Positions 35,916 to 44,798 are shown, counted from the first letter of the stretch. The stretch is 53,593 nt of DNA from Zoogloea sp. (GCF_023150065.1 NZ_JAKLLN010000028.1:1-53593), one strand, 5' to 3'. Made by a program: numbers and translations. The notes: generated by a model not told the origin, from the letters alone.

Positions 35916-37889
35916 CTACAGGCCTTTGAACAGTCGGGTTTCGGCGGAGGCGAGCTGGGTGGGGGTGCCGAGGAGGACGAGGACGTCGTCGAGTTCCAGG
36001 CGGGTTTCGGGAGTGGGGTCGACGACACGGATGCGCTGGCGGCGGACGGCGCTGACTTCGACGCCGGTCTCGCGCAGGCGCAGCTCTTCAAGGCTGTAGC
36101 CGATGGCATGGGCGCCGGCGGCCATCACGACGGAGTGCAGGCGGGCCTGCTGGCGCTCTTCGAGCGCCTCCTCGTGCAGATGCTCACCACCCCGGTACAG
36201 GCCCCGCAGCAGGTGATAGCGCTCGGCCCGCACCTCGCGGATGCGCTTGAGGATGCGTGGCATGGGCACCCCCAGCAGGGCCAGGGCGTGGGAGGCGAGC
36301 ATCAGGGACGACTCCACCGCCTCGGGCACCACCTCGGCGGCGCCGGCCTGGCGCAGCTTGTCCAGGTCCACCTCGTCGGCGGTGCGCACCACCACCGGCA
36401 CATCCGGCCGGCAGGCGCGGATCTGGCTCATGGCACGCAGGGCAGCGTCGGTATCGGCGTAGGTCACCACCACCACCGACGCCCGGTTGATACCCGCGGC
36501 AATCAGCGTCTCGCGCTTGGCGGCGTCGCCAAACACCACCGTCTCACCGGCCGCCGCGGCCTCGCGCACCCGCTCCGGATCCAGATCCAGGGCGATGTAG
36601 GTGATGCCCTCCTGCTCCAGCATCCGGCCCAGGTACTGGCCGTTGCGGCCAAAACCGCACAGGATCGCGTGCTTGTCTACAAACATGGACTGGGTGGCGA
36701 TGTTGGTGAGTTGCAGGGAGCGCGTCATCCACTCGGACGGCACCAGCCGCAGCACCAGCTTTTCGCTGTACTGCACGACCAGCGGCGCCATCAGCATGGA
36801 CAGCACCAGGGCCGCCACCACCACCTGCGACAGGGCCGGCGGCAGCAGGCTGGCCGCATCGATCTGGCTCAGCAGCACAAAACCGAATTCACCCCCTGCA
36901 CACAGCCACAGGCCGGTACGCGCCGCCGTGCCCTGGGGGCTGCCCATCAGGCGCGACGCGGCCCCCACCAGCAAAAACTTGCCCAGCAGCAGCGCCGCCA
37001 GCATGGCCAACACGGCGGGCAGGCTGAGGATGATCTGCCCCACATCCAGGAACATCCCCACCGTCACAAAGAACAGGCCCAGCAGCACGTCACGGAAAGG
37101 CTTGATGTCCTCCTCCACGTGGTAGCGGTACTCGGTCTCGGAGATCAGCATGCCGGCCAGGAAGGCCCCCAGGGCCATGGACAGGCCGGCGATCTCGGTC
37201 AGCCAGGCCAGGCCCAGGGTGATGAAGAGCACGTTGAGCATGAAGAACTCGGCCGAGCGCTGGCGCGCCACCTGGAAGAACCAGCGACGCATCAGCTTCT
37301 GCCCCAGAAAGAGCACCAGCCCCAGCATCACCACCGCCTTCACGGTGGCCAGGCCGAGGGTGGTGAGCATCTCGTCGGCGGGCTTGGACAGGGCCGGGAT
37401 GAGGATCAGCAGGGGCACCACCGCCAGATCCTGGAACAGCAGCACGCCGATGGTCTCGCGGCCGTGCTTGGAATCCAGCTCCAGGCGGTCGGACAGCAGC
37501 TTGGAGAGGATGGCCGTGGACGACATGGCCAGGGTGCCGCCCAGGGCAAAGCTCGCCCCCCAGCTCAAGCCCGCCAGCCCCCCCACCAGGGTGACCACCA
37601 GCACGCAACCCAGCACCTGCATCGCCCCCAGCCCGAACACGATGCGCTTCATGCTGTAGAGCCGCGGCAGCGAAAACTCCAGCCCGATGGTGAACATCAG
37701 GAAGACCACACCGAACTCCGCCAGGTAGCGGGCGCCGCCCGTGTCGGGCATGAGATTCATCGCATGGGGGCCAACCGCCGCCCCGACCATCAGATAACCC
37801 AGGACCGGCGGAAGATTGAGGGAGCGGAAGATCCCCACCACCAGCACGGCACCGGCGAGGAGAACGAGAACGAGCTCGAAGGTATGCAT
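35916..37889 (-). CDS. Kef-type monovalent cation:proton antiporter (CPA2)
   Basis: A 657-residue inner-membrane protein. Residues 1 to about 385 form the Na+/H+-exchanger-like domain with about 12 membrane segments (NLPPVLGYLMVGAAVGP, GLEFSLPRLYSMKRIVFG and a LFFVTVGMFLDVG segment). A TrkA-N (RCK) nucleotide-binding domain follows from about 405 (HAILCGFGRNGQYLGRMLEQ and YIALDLDPERVREAAAAGE), then a TrkA-C domain at the end (VDPTPETRLELDDVLVLLG). This is the KefB/KefC/YbaL architecture, used for K+ efflux and pH or electrophile defence. It is divergent from kdsD with a 74-base gap. The last codons lie next to repeat copy 2. Confidence 0.92.
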   Translation of the reverse strand: MHTFELVLVLLAGAVLVVGIFRSLNLPPVLGYLMVGAAVGPHAMNLMPDTGGARYLAEFGVVFLMFTIGLEFSLPRLYSMKRIVFGLGAMQVLGCVLVVTLVGGLAGLSWGASFALGGTLAMSSTAILSKLLSDRLELDSKHGRETIGVLLFQDLAVVPLLILIPALSKPADEMLTTLGLATVKAVVMLGLVLFLGQKLMRRWFFQVARQRSAEFFMLNVLFITLGLAWLTEIAGLSMALGAFLAGMLISETEYRYHVEEDIKPFRDVLLGLFFVTVGMFLDVGQIILSLPAVLAMLAALLLGKFLLVGAASRLMGSPQGTAARTGLWLCAGGEFGFVLLSQIDAASLLPPALSQVVVAALVLSMLMAPLVVQYSEKLVLRLVPSEWMTRSLQLTNIATQSMFVDKHAILCGFGRNGQYLGRMLEQEGITYIALDLDPERVREAAAAGETVVFGDAAKRETLIAAGINRASVVVVTYADTDAALRAMSQIRACRPDVPVVVRTADEVDLDKLRQAGAAEVVPEAVESSLMLASHALALLGVPMPRILKRIREVRAERYHLLRGLYRGGEHLHEEALEERQQARLHSVVMAAGAHAIGYSLEELRLRETGVEVSAVRRQRIRVVDPTPETRLELDDVLVLLGTPTQLASAETRLFKGL

Positions 37890-37926
37890 AGGCAGCGGGC
37901 CCGCCGGACGGGCCGAATAGTCGTTC

Positions 37927-37935
37927 TGATATACT
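37927..37935 (+). promoter_or_regulatory. extended -10 promoter element before kdsD
   Basis: TG A TATACT is an extended -10 hexamer 29 bases before the kdsD start. No good -35 is seen, which extended -10 promoters can do without. Confidence 0.5.
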
Positions 37936-37963
37936 CCGGTGCCCGATTATACCCACGTCGCCC

Positions 37964-38956
37964 ATGAGCTCAGCCCCGATTGCCGCTGCCCATGCCCGCG
38001 TCCTCGCCCTCGCCCGCCGCGTCCTGGCCATCGAGGCCGAAGCCGTGCAGGCGCTCGCCGACCAGCTCGATGAAACCTTCACCCGGGCCGTCGACCTGAT
38101 CCTCGCGTCGCGGGGCCGCGTCCTCGTCTCCGGCATCGGCAAGACCGGCCACATCGGGCGCAAGTTTGCCGCCACCCTGGCCAGCACCGGCACCCCGGCC
38201 TACTTCGTGCACGCCGCCGAAGCCGCCCATGGCGACCTCGGCATGATCACCGCCGACGACGTGCTGGTGGCCATCTCGTACTCGGGCAGCAGCGAAGAGC
38301 TCCTCAAGATCGTGCCCCTGGTCAAACGCCAGGGCGCCCGGCTCATCGCCCTCACCGGCAACCCCGACTCGCCCCTGGCGCGGGAGGCCGACGTGCACCT
38401 CAACGGCGCCGTCAAGGAAGAGGCCTGCCCCCTCAAGCTCGCCCCCACCGCCAGCACCACCGCCGCCCTGGCCCTCACCGACGCCCTGGCCGTGGCCCTG
38501 CTCGACGCCCGCGGCTTCGGCCCCGACGACTTCGCCCGCTCCCACCCCGGCGGTGCCCTGGGCCGGCGCCTGCTCACCCATGTGGCCGACGTGATGCGCA
38601 GCGGCGCCGCCATCCCCCGGGTCGGCGAAGACGCCCTGCTGGGCGACGCCCTCATGGAAATGACCCGCGCCGGCATGGGCATGACCGCCATCGTCGGCAG
38701 CGACGACCGCATCATCGGCATCTACACCGACGGCGACCTGCGCCGCTCCCTGGCCAGCGGCTGCAACTTCTCCACCGCCCGGGTGGCCGACGTGATGAAG
38801 CGCGGCCCCCGCACCATCCAGGCCGGCGCCCTGGCCGTCGAAGCCGCCGAGATGATGGAGCGCCTGCGCATCAGCCAGCTGCTGGTGGCCGACGCCGAGG
38901 GCCGCCTGGTGGGCGCCCTCAACCACCACGACCTGATGCTCGCCAAGGTCATCTGA
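37964..38956 (+). CDS. kdsD: D-arabinose-5-phosphate isomerase
   Basis: A 330-residue enzyme making arabinose-5-phosphate from ribulose-5-phosphate for Kdo, the inner sugar of LPS. The SIS domain (about 1-195) includes VSGIGKTGHIGRKFAATLASTG, LVAISYSGSSEELL and GNPDSPLAREADV. Two CBS domains follow (about 205-330), one of them containing GIYTDGDLRR. It opens the kdsD-lptC-lptA unit, but kdsC, usually next, is absent. Confidence 0.95.
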   Translation: MSSAPIAAAHARVLALARRVLAIEAEAVQALADQLDETFTRAVDLILASRGRVLVSGIGKTGHIGRKFAATLASTGTPAYFVHAAEAAHGDLGMITADDVLVAISYSGSSEELLKIVPLVKRQGARLIALTGNPDSPLAREADVHLNGAVKEEACPLKLAPTASTTAALALTDALAVALLDARGFGPDDFARSHPGGALGRRLLTHVADVMRSGAAIPRVGEDALLGDALMEMTRAGMGMTAIVGSDDRIIGIYTDGDLRRSLASGCNFSTARVADVMKRGPRTIQAGALAVEAAEMMERLRISQLLVADAEGRLVGALNHHDLMLAKVI

Positions 38957-38965
38957 CCACAGCCC

Positions 38966-39550
38966 ATGAACAGCCGCGGCCACAGCCTCTTCCCCATCAT
39001 CGTGCTTCTCCTGCTGGCCGGTGTCAGCGTGTGGCTCGACCGGGTGACCCAGCAGGAAGAAACCGTCAGGGCCGACAAATCCCAGCACGAGCCCGACTTC
39101 ACCGCCGACAAGCTCACCCTGCGGCGCTTCGACCTCACCGGCAAGACCCAGTACATCCTGGTAGCCGACCGCATGGTGCACTTCGGTGACGACGAGAGCA
39201 CCGAACTCACCCGCCCGCGCCTCGACTACCTCAACCGGCCCGAGCCCGTGCGCATGGAGTCCGACTTTGCCACCGTCAGCAAGGACGGCGAGACCGTCGT
39301 GCTCAACGACAACGTCTACCTGCGCCGTGCCGCCCAGCCCGGCAAGCCCGAATCCACCCTCCGCACCGAACGCATGACCGTCTGGCCGGACGACGAAAAG
39401 ATGCGCAGCGACGCCCCCGTCACCCTCACCCAGGGCAAGACGGTGGTCACCGCCGACCGCATGGAAAGCGACAACATCGTCGGCAACATCCGCCTGCAGG
39501 GCCAGGTGCGCGGCACCCTTTACCGAAATACCCCGACGCCGAAACCATGA
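38966..39550 (+). CDS. lptC: LPS export protein LptC
   Basis: A 194-residue bitopic protein that joins the LptBFG ABC transporter to periplasmic LptA. An N-terminal membrane anchor (LFPIIVLLLLAGVSVWL) is followed by the beta-jellyroll (LRRFDLTGKTQYILVADRMVHFGDDESTELTRP and YLRRAAQPGKPESTLRTERMTVWPDD regions). It begins ten bases after kdsD and its stop overlaps the lptA start (ATGA). Sequence conservation in LptC is low, so gene order is an important part of this call. Confidence 0.9.
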   Translation: MNSRGHSLFPIIVLLLLAGVSVWLDRVTQQEETVRADKSQHEPDFTADKLTLRRFDLTGKTQYILVADRMVHFGDDESTELTRPRLDYLNRPEPVRMESDFATVSKDGETVVLNDNVYLRRAAQPGKPESTLRTERMTVWPDDEKMRSDAPVTLTQGKTVVTADRMESDNIVGNIRLQGQVRGTLYRNTPTPKP

Positions 39551-40092
39551 AAACAGCACGCCGGCAGTTCACCCTCCTCGCCCTCCTCGCTCTGGCCGTT
39601 CCCTTTGCCCACGCCGAAAGGGCCGACCGCAGCAAGCCGGTCAACATCGCCGCCGACCGCGTGACCGTCGACGACAAGAACAAGATCCACATCTTTGAAG
39701 GCAAGGTCGTCCTCACCCAGGGCACCCTCACCATCCGCAGCGACAAGCTCGTCGTCAGCCAGGACGTCGAAGGCTATCAGCGCGGCGTCGCCACCGGCGG
39801 CGAAGGCGGGCTGGCCCACTTCCGCCAGAAGCGCGAAGGCAAGAACGAATGGGTCGAGGGCGAAGGCGAGCGCATCGAGCACGACGCCCGCAGCGAACTC
39901 TCCCAGTTCTTCCAGCGCGCCAAGGTCCGCAGCGGCGCCGACGAAGTGCGCGGCCAGTACATCCAGTTCAACGGCCTGACCGAAACCTACGTGGTCACCA
40001 ACGGCCCCAACGCCACCACCGTACCCAGCCAGCAAGGGCGTGTACAGGTCACCATCCAGCCCAAGAAAAAGGACGGCGACGGCGCCAACTGA
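39547..40092 (+). CDS. lptA: LPS transport periplasmic protein LptA
   Basis: A 181-residue periplasmic bridge protein. The signal peptide (residues 1 to about 24, cleavage after AHA) precedes the OstA-like jellyroll with its diagnostic segments PVNIAADRVTVDDKN, FEGKVVLTQGTLTIRSDKLVV and YIQFNGLTETYVV. It is the last gene of the unit: no lptB follows. A C-terminal Lys-rich tail (PKKKDGDGAN) is typical. Confidence 0.92.
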   Translation: MKTARRQFTLLALLALAVPFAHAERADRSKPVNIAADRVTVDDKNKIHIFEGKVVLTQGTLTIRSDKLVVSQDVEGYQRGVATGGEGGLAHFRQKREGKNEWVEGEGERIEHDARSELSQFFQRAKVRSGADEVRGQYIQFNGLTETYVVTNGPNATTVPSQQGRVQVTIQPKKKDGDGAN

Positions 40093-40211
40093 CCCCCCGG
40101 GCGGCCCGAGAACCGCATCAGGCCTTGATCTCCGCCAGATGCCCCCCTCGCCGCCCAATGCACAAAAAAACCTTTAGTTTTCAAGCAGGTTACGAAACCC
40201 AAAGTTTCTTG

Positions 40212-40220
40212 TGCGGCGCA
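40212..40220. promoter_or_regulatory. PhaR-like site TGC-N3-GCA, upstream
   Basis: TGCGGCGCA is a TGC-N3-GCA palindrome 11 bases before the -35 of the phasin promoter. PhaR repressors of PHB-producing bacteria bind TGC-N3-GCA-type sites near phasin genes. Confidence 0.5.
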
Positions 40221-40231
40221 GCAAAAAAATG

Positions 40232-40259
40232 TTGACAGCACTCTTTGTGTGCATATAAT
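40232..40259 (+). promoter_or_regulatory. consensus sigma-70 promoter of the phasin gene
   Basis: Perfect TTGACA (40232-40237) and perfect TATAAT (40254-40259), spaced 16 bases. This is the strongest promoter seen in the window, as expected for an abundant granule protein. Confidence 0.92.
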
Positions 40260-40270
40260 GGACTACATGT

Positions 40271-40279
40271 TGCAGCGCA
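40271..40279. promoter_or_regulatory. PhaR-like site TGC-N3-GCA, downstream
   Basis: TGCAGCGCA lies 11 bases after the -10 of the phasin promoter and is a second TGC-N3-GCA palindrome. The two sites flank the promoter symmetrically, an arrangement suited to repression. Confidence 0.5.
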
Positions 40280-40338
40280 CCAAACAGGGGCATTGCAAAC
40301 CCAGACAGTTATTTGTCCATTCACTCAAGGAGATTGTC

Positions 40339-40902
40339 ATGACCACCACCCCCGAGCAAATCGTCGCTGCCAACAAGGCCAACGTTGAAACCCTGCTGAC
40401 CCTGGCCAACACCGCCTTCGCCAGCGCCGAGCGCATCGCCGCCCTGAACCTGAACACCGCCCGCGCCGTTCTGGAAGACAGCGTTGCCTCCACCAAGGCC
40501 CTGCTGGGCGCCAAGGACGTGCAAGAGCTGCTGGCCCTGCAAACCTCCCTGGCCCAGCCCCTGGTCGAGAAGGCTGTTGCCTACTCCCGCAGCATCTACG
40601 AAATCGCCTCCCAGACCCAGGAAGAAGTGTCCAAGCTGGTTGAAGCCCAAGTGGCCGAAGCCAACAAGTCCTTCGCCGCCGCTCTGGACAAGGCTGCCAA
40701 GTCCGCTCCCGCCGGCTCCGACGTCGCCGTGGCCGCTGTCAAGTCCGCCATCGCCGCCGCCAACTCCGCCTACGACAGCGTGACCAAGGCCGCCAAGCAA
40801 GTCGCCGAAATCGCCGAAGCCAACGTTGCCGCCGCCACCAGCGCCACCGTCAAGGCCGTCAGCACCACCGCTCCCGCCAAGTCCTCCAAGAAGGCCGCCT
40901 AA
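40339..40902 (+). CDS. phaP: phasin (PHB granule-associated protein)
   Basis: A 187-residue helical protein, almost entirely Ala/Lys/Glu/Val/Thr-rich, with the phasin_2 pattern: PEQIVAANKANVETLLTLAN, then RIAALNLNTARAVLEDSVAS and a long amphipathic helix to LVEKAVAYSRSIYEIA. It ends KAVSTTAPAKSSKKAA, a low-complexity basic tail as in the betaproteobacterial PhaP proteins. Phasins coat polyhydroxybutyrate granules and control their size. AAGGAG precedes the ATG, and codon use is strongly biased, typical of a highly expressed gene. The promoter is flanked by two TGC-N3-GCA sites, suggesting PhaR control. It links with the 3-hydroxybutyryl-CoA dehydrogenase at 320. Confidence 0.95.
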   Translation: MTTTPEQIVAANKANVETLLTLANTAFASAERIAALNLNTARAVLEDSVASTKALLGAKDVQELLALQTSLAQPLVEKAVAYSRSIYEIASQTQEEVSKLVEAQVAEANKSFAAALDKAAKSAPAGSDVAVAAVKSAIAAANSAYDSVTKAAKQVAEIAEANVAAATSATVKAVSTTAPAKSSKKAA

Positions 40903-40923
40903 TCAGGCAAGCCCTCACGGAAA

Positions 40924-40943
40924 GGTGACGCCCCGGCGTCACC
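40924..40943 (+). terminator. perfect hairpin downstream of phasin
   Basis: GGTGACGCC and GGCGTCACC form a 9-bp stem with a two-base loop, 21 bases after the stop codon and ahead of the main terminator. It may stabilise the mRNA 3' end. Confidence 0.6.
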
Positions 40944-40955
40944 CGACTGGCCGGT

Positions 40956-40992
40956 AAAAAAACCCGCCCTGCGCAAGCACGGCGGGTTTTTT
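40956..40992 (+). terminator. Rho-independent terminator of phaP
   Basis: AAACCCGCC and GGCGGGTTT pair across a 12-base loop and run into TTTTTTG. The A-rich upstream arm would also make it work in the opposite direction. Confidence 0.92.
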
Positions 40993-41017
40993 GTTTCTCC
41001 AGTGACCCAGCCAATAC

Positions 41018-41103
41018 GCAGGGGCGACTTCAGTCGCCCGCGGACGGCAGATCAACGGCATGTCCGTGATCGACGCGTGCTGGGCGACTGAAGTCGCCCC
41101 TAC
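41018..41103. repeat. 85-bp inverted-repeat element, copy 3
   Basis: Same inverted-repeat ends (left end begins GCAGGGGCGACTTCAG; right end finishes GTCGCCCCTAC) and spacer with GGCATGTCCGTGATCGACGC. It lies between the phasin terminator and the 3' end of the MocR gene. Confidence 0.92.
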
Positions 41104-41133
41104 CGGGCCTGCGGCTCACGCGTGACAGACCGA

Positions 41134-42633
41134 TCAGCGGCACAGCGCGCCCAGCACATGTGCAAGTCTTTTGACGGCAGCATCCAGTTCATGCGGGGCG
41201 TGAGCGGCGAATCCCATCAGGAAGCCTGCCTTGTGATTGCTCGACATATATAGCCCCGTCAGTCCCAGCAGATCGATTCCGGCCCGGTGTGCCGACGCCA
41301 CGGCCTCGCGTTCGGGAATATCCCGGATGAACAAGCAGGGCATCTGCATGCCCCCGGCGGGAACCCGCGCTTCCACGAAGTCGGCCAGGTGCTGGCGCAC
41401 CAGCCGCGCCAGCACGTCACGCCGCTCGGCATAGACAGCGCGCATGGTGCGCACATGGGCGCCGAAGTGGCCACCATCGATGAAGCGCGCCAGCGTGAGC
41501 TGCGGAATCGGCGCGCTGTGCCCATCCAGCAGGGTGCGGGCCACCGTCATCGGGGCCACCAGCGGCGGCGGCAGCACCATGTAACCGATGCGCAGGCCGG
41601 GAAACAGCGACTTGGTGAAGGTGCCGATGTAGATCGTGCGCTCATGAGGATCTAGCCCCTGCACGCAGGCCGTGGGTTTGCTGGCGTAGTGGAACTCGCT
41701 GTCGTAGTCGTCTTCGATGATCCAGCCCTGGCGCAGCCTGGCCCATTCAATGATGGCCAGGCGCCGGTCCAGCGCCAGTTTCGCCCCGGTAGGGAACTGG
41801 TGCGATGGCGTCAGGAACACCGCTCCGGGTGCTTCGCCGGGCGCGTCACTGGCCTCCAGCAAACGATCTACCCGCAGGCCGTCCTCATCCAGCGGCACGG
41901 GCACGCATTCCAGCCCGGCGGCATCGAACGCCTTGCGAGCACCGTGGTACACCGGGTCTTCGATAAAGATCCGGTCCCCCGCGTCGAGCAAGACCGTGGC
42001 GCACAGGGTCAAGGCCTGCTGGGAACTGGTCAGCACCAGCACACGATCAGGTGTCGCGCGCGCCCCACGTTCGAGATTCACGTAGTCGGCGATCGCGCGC
42101 CGCAGCGGCTCCATCCCCTGGGGCGGGCTGTGCAGCAGCGCCAGGGTGCCGTATTCCTTCAACACCTGCCGCTCCAGTCGCTCCCAGGTCTGAAGCGGAA
42201 AACTGCGCGTCTCGGGCACACCTGGCGCGAACGGCCGTGGCGCCAGGAAGTCGCGTACGCCGCCGCCGTTGAACATGGCGCGGCCGCGCTGACTGAGGCG
42301 CGGTGTTGCCTTGCCATCCACACTCATTCCCCGTGGCTTGCCGCGCCCCGGCAGGCGCTGGACCCGCTCCGACACGAAAGTGCCACTGCCTACACGCCGT
42401 TCGATGAAGCCCTCCGCGTGCAACTGGCTGTAGGCCGACTCGACCGTATCGCGGGAAACCCCGAGCGACTTCGCCAAGGCACGTGACGCGGGCAATGGCC
42501 TGCCCACCTCCAGCGCACCGTCGAGAATCAACTGGCGAATGGCCCGCTGCACCCGCACGTGCAGAGGCAAGGCGCCATGCGCCGGGTCGCCGATCCAGGC
42601 TTTGACGGACTCAAGTTGAGCGTGCTTGAACAA
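41134..42633 (-). CDS. MocR-family (GntR-aminotransferase) transcriptional regulator
   Basis: A 499-residue regulator. Residues 1 to about 88 are a GntR winged helix (LPLHVRVQRAIRQLILDGAL, PLPASRALAKSLGVSRDTV and IERRVGSGTFV). After a basic linker (about 89-125) comes a fold-type I aminotransferase domain that binds PLP through Lys341 (IGTFTKSLFPGLRIGYM) and the IIEDDYDSEFHY motif. MocR/PdxR/GabR/TauR proteins sense PLP or amino-PLP adducts and control neighbouring genes. The apparent start is TTG with GAGGTG nine bases upstream; a slightly different start is possible. It is divergent from the transporter gene across a 108-base region. Confidence 0.92.
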   Translation of the reverse strand: MFKHAQLESVKAWIGDPAHGALPLHVRVQRAIRQLILDGALEVGRPLPASRALAKSLGVSRDTVESAYSQLHAEGFIERRVGSGTFVSERVQRLPGRGKPRGMSVDGKATPRLSQRGRAMFNGGGVRDFLAPRPFAPGVPETRSFPLQTWERLERQVLKEYGTLALLHSPPQGMEPLRRAIADYVNLERGARATPDRVLVLTSSQQALTLCATVLLDAGDRIFIEDPVYHGARKAFDAAGLECVPVPLDEDGLRVDRLLEASDAPGEAPGAVFLTPSHQFPTGAKLALDRRLAIIEWARLRQGWIIEDDYDSEFHYASKPTACVQGLDPHERTIYIGTFTKSLFPGLRIGYMVLPPPLVAPMTVARTLLDGHSAPIPQLTLARFIDGGHFGAHVRTMRAVYAERRDVLARLVRQHLADFVEARVPAGGMQMPCLFIRDIPEREAVASAHRAGIDLLGLTGLYMSSNHKAGFLMGFAAHAPHELDAAVKRLAHVLGALCR

Positions 42634-42741
42634 TTGGCCGGCACCTCAATCAGAAAGTGGCAGGGAACATCCGTCCATTCTAAATCTATAAATACACCTC
42701 GCACCCCGTTCATCCTCTGTATCAGGAGTCACCCTCAGGCC

Positions 42742-43983
42742 ATGTCATCCATCCGCTCACATTCATCCGTTCGCTGGAACGATCTCACCCACCCCGTCGT
42801 GGCGGGCCTGATCTCGGTCATCGTCAACTACGGCGGCACATTCATCCTGGTATTCCAGGCTGCCAAGATTGCGGGCCTGAGCCCGGAGCTGACGGCTTCC
42901 TGGGTATGGTCGATCTCCATCGGCGTGGGTGTGACGGGGATCATCCTGAGCTGGATGTCCCGCGAGCCGATCATCACCGCCTGGTCCACGCCTGCGGCGG
43001 CGTTCCTGGTCACCGCGCTGGCGACCACACCCTATGCCGAAGCCGTGGGGGCCTACCTGATCTCGGCAGCGGCTTTTGTGGTGCTGGGGCTGTCGGGTTG
43101 GTTCGAGCGCGTGATCCGTCTGATCCCGCCGGGCGTAGCCGCCGGGCTGCTGGCCGGCATCCTGCTGCAGTTCGGCATCAAGGCTTTTGGCGGCATGAAC
43201 ATCGACCCGCTGCTGGCCGGCGTGCTGGTCCTCGCCTACGTGGTGTTCAAGCGCTTCTCCGCACGCTATGCGGTGGTGGGCATCCTGGTGCTGGGGCTGG
43301 CCTTCCTGCTGGTCCAGGATCGCGTCGATCTGTCGGGGCTGCAATTGCAGCTGGCCACGCCAGTCTTCACCATGCCCGCCTTTTCGCTCAACGCTTTGTT
43401 GAGCGTGGCGCTGCCCCTGTTCCTGATCACCCTGACCGGCCAGTACATGCCCGGCATGCTGGTACTGCGCAATGACGGCTTCAAGACCAGCGCCAACCCC
43501 ATCGTCACGGTGACGGGACTTGGCTCGCTGCTCATGGCACCGTTCGGCTCCCATGCCTTCAACGTCGCCGCCATCACGGCCGCCATCGCCACGGGCCGCG
43601 AGGCCCACGAAGATCCGTCCAAGCGCTGGATCGCGGGCATCGCCGCCGGCGTGTGCTACGTCCTCGTCGGCGTGTTCGGCGTGACACTGGCGGCCGTCTT
43701 CATGGCCTTCCCCACCACCTTCATCACCACACTGGCGGGACTCGCCTTGCTGGGCACCATCGGCGGCAGCCTGGCCACCGCCCTGGCCGACGTCCGGACG
43801 CGTGAAGCCGCGTTGATCACCTTCCTGGCGGCCGCCGCCAACATCAACCTGCTGGGCATCGGCGGTGCCTTCTGGGGGCTGGTGATCGGGCTGCTCGCCC
43901 ATGGGATCCTCAATGGCAGCCTGCCACAGAAGGCGAGCGCACCCGCCATGGCCCCCACGCCTATCAACAGCGGGGTGAACTGA
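42742..43983 (+). CDS. BenE-family transporter
   Basis: A 413-residue inner-membrane protein of the benzoate:H+ symporter (BenE/YdcO) family with about 12 hydrophobic segments. Typical motifs: PVVAGLISVIVNYGGTFILV at the start, WSTPAAAFLVTA, IPPGVAAGLLAGILLQFG and FGSHAFNVAAITAAIATGREAHEDP near the last third. BenE moves aromatic acids, but this gene sits among PLP enzymes and not with benzoate genes, so its cargo may be an amino acid or B6 vitamer. AGGAG lies upstream. It overlaps the next gene by one base (TGATG). Confidence 0.9.
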   Translation: MSSIRSHSSVRWNDLTHPVVAGLISVIVNYGGTFILVFQAAKIAGLSPELTASWVWSISIGVGVTGIILSWMSREPIITAWSTPAAAFLVTALATTPYAEAVGAYLISAAAFVVLGLSGWFERVIRLIPPGVAAGLLAGILLQFGIKAFGGMNIDPLLAGVLVLAYVVFKRFSARYAVVGILVLGLAFLLVQDRVDLSGLQLQLATPVFTMPAFSLNALLSVALPLFLITLTGQYMPGMLVLRNDGFKTSANPIVTVTGLGSLLMAPFGSHAFNVAAITAAIATGREAHEDPSKRWIAGIAAGVCYVLVGVFGVTLAAVFMAFPTTFITTLAGLALLGTIGGSLATALADVRTREAALITFLAAAANINLLGIGGAFWGLVIGLLAHGILNGSLPQKASAPAMAPTPINSGVN

Positions 43984-44798
43984 TGCCCGCGCCATTCGAC
44001 ACCCAGACTGGCCACGCACAGCACGGCCGCTACCCCGAGGCCAGGACGGTCGAGGATTTTCAGCGCAACCTGACGGCGGTGCAGGCGCGGATCGAGGCCG
44101 CCTGCCGCCGGGCAGAACGCGACCCGGCAACGGTGCGCCTGCTGCCGGTGAGCAAGACCAAGCCCGAAGCCAGCCTGCGCCTGGCACACGCGGCAGGCTG
44201 CCGGATGCTGGGCGAGAACAAGCCGCAGGAGGCACACCGAAAATGGGAGGCCATGCAGGATCTGACCGATCTGCAATGGTCGGTCATCGGCCACCTGCAA
44301 ACCAACAAGGCCAGGCTGGTGGCGCGCTTTGCCGCCGAATTCCAGGCACTCGACAGCCTGCGCGTGGCCGAGGCGCTGGATCGTCATCTGCAAGCCGAAG
44401 GGCGTTCGCTGGATGTATTCGTGCAGGTCAATACGTCCAACGAAGCCAGCAAGTACGGGCTGCTGCCCGAGGGCGTGCCGGCCTTCATCCAGGCGTTGCC
44501 GGCGTTCTCGGCGCTGCGCGTGCGCGGCTTGATGACCCTGGCGCTGTTTTCCAGCAACGCCGAGAGAGTGCGCCAGTGCTTCGAGCGGCTGCGCAGCCTG
44601 CGCGACCGGCTACGCCAAAGCGCACCGGCAGGCATCGCACTGGATGAACTGTCGATGGGCATGTCCGGCGATTTCGAGATCGCCATCGAAGAAGGCGCCA
44701 CCGTGGTGCGCGTCGGCCAAGCCATTTTTGGTGCCCGCCCTTTGCCAGACAGCCACTACTGGCCCGGCGAACCCAACACAGAGGAGTCGCAACCGTGA
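43983..44798 (+). CDS. PLP homeostasis protein (YggS/PROSC family)
   Basis: A 271-residue alanine-racemase-like single-domain protein that binds PLP through Lys in LPVSKTKPEASLR. The family motifs LGENKPQEAHRKW, WSVIGHLQTNKARLV, VFVQVNTSNEASKYG, ALRVRGLMTLAL, ELSMGMSGDFEIAIEEGATVVRVG and IFGAR are all intact. It is longer at both ends than the usual 230 residues. PLPBP members balance PLP and amino-acid pools rather than catalyse a known reaction. Its stop overlaps a 17-residue downstream frame. Confidence 0.93.
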   Translation: MPAPFDTQTGHAQHGRYPEARTVEDFQRNLTAVQARIEAACRRAERDPATVRLLPVSKTKPEASLRLAHAAGCRMLGENKPQEAHRKWEAMQDLTDLQWSVIGHLQTNKARLVARFAAEFQALDSLRVAEALDRHLQAEGRSLDVFVQVNTSNEASKYGLLPEGVPAFIQALPAFSALRVRGLMTLALFSSNAERVRQCFERLRSLRDRLRQSAPAGIALDELSMGMSGDFEIAIEEGATVVRVGQAIFGARPLPDSHYWPGEPNTEESQP

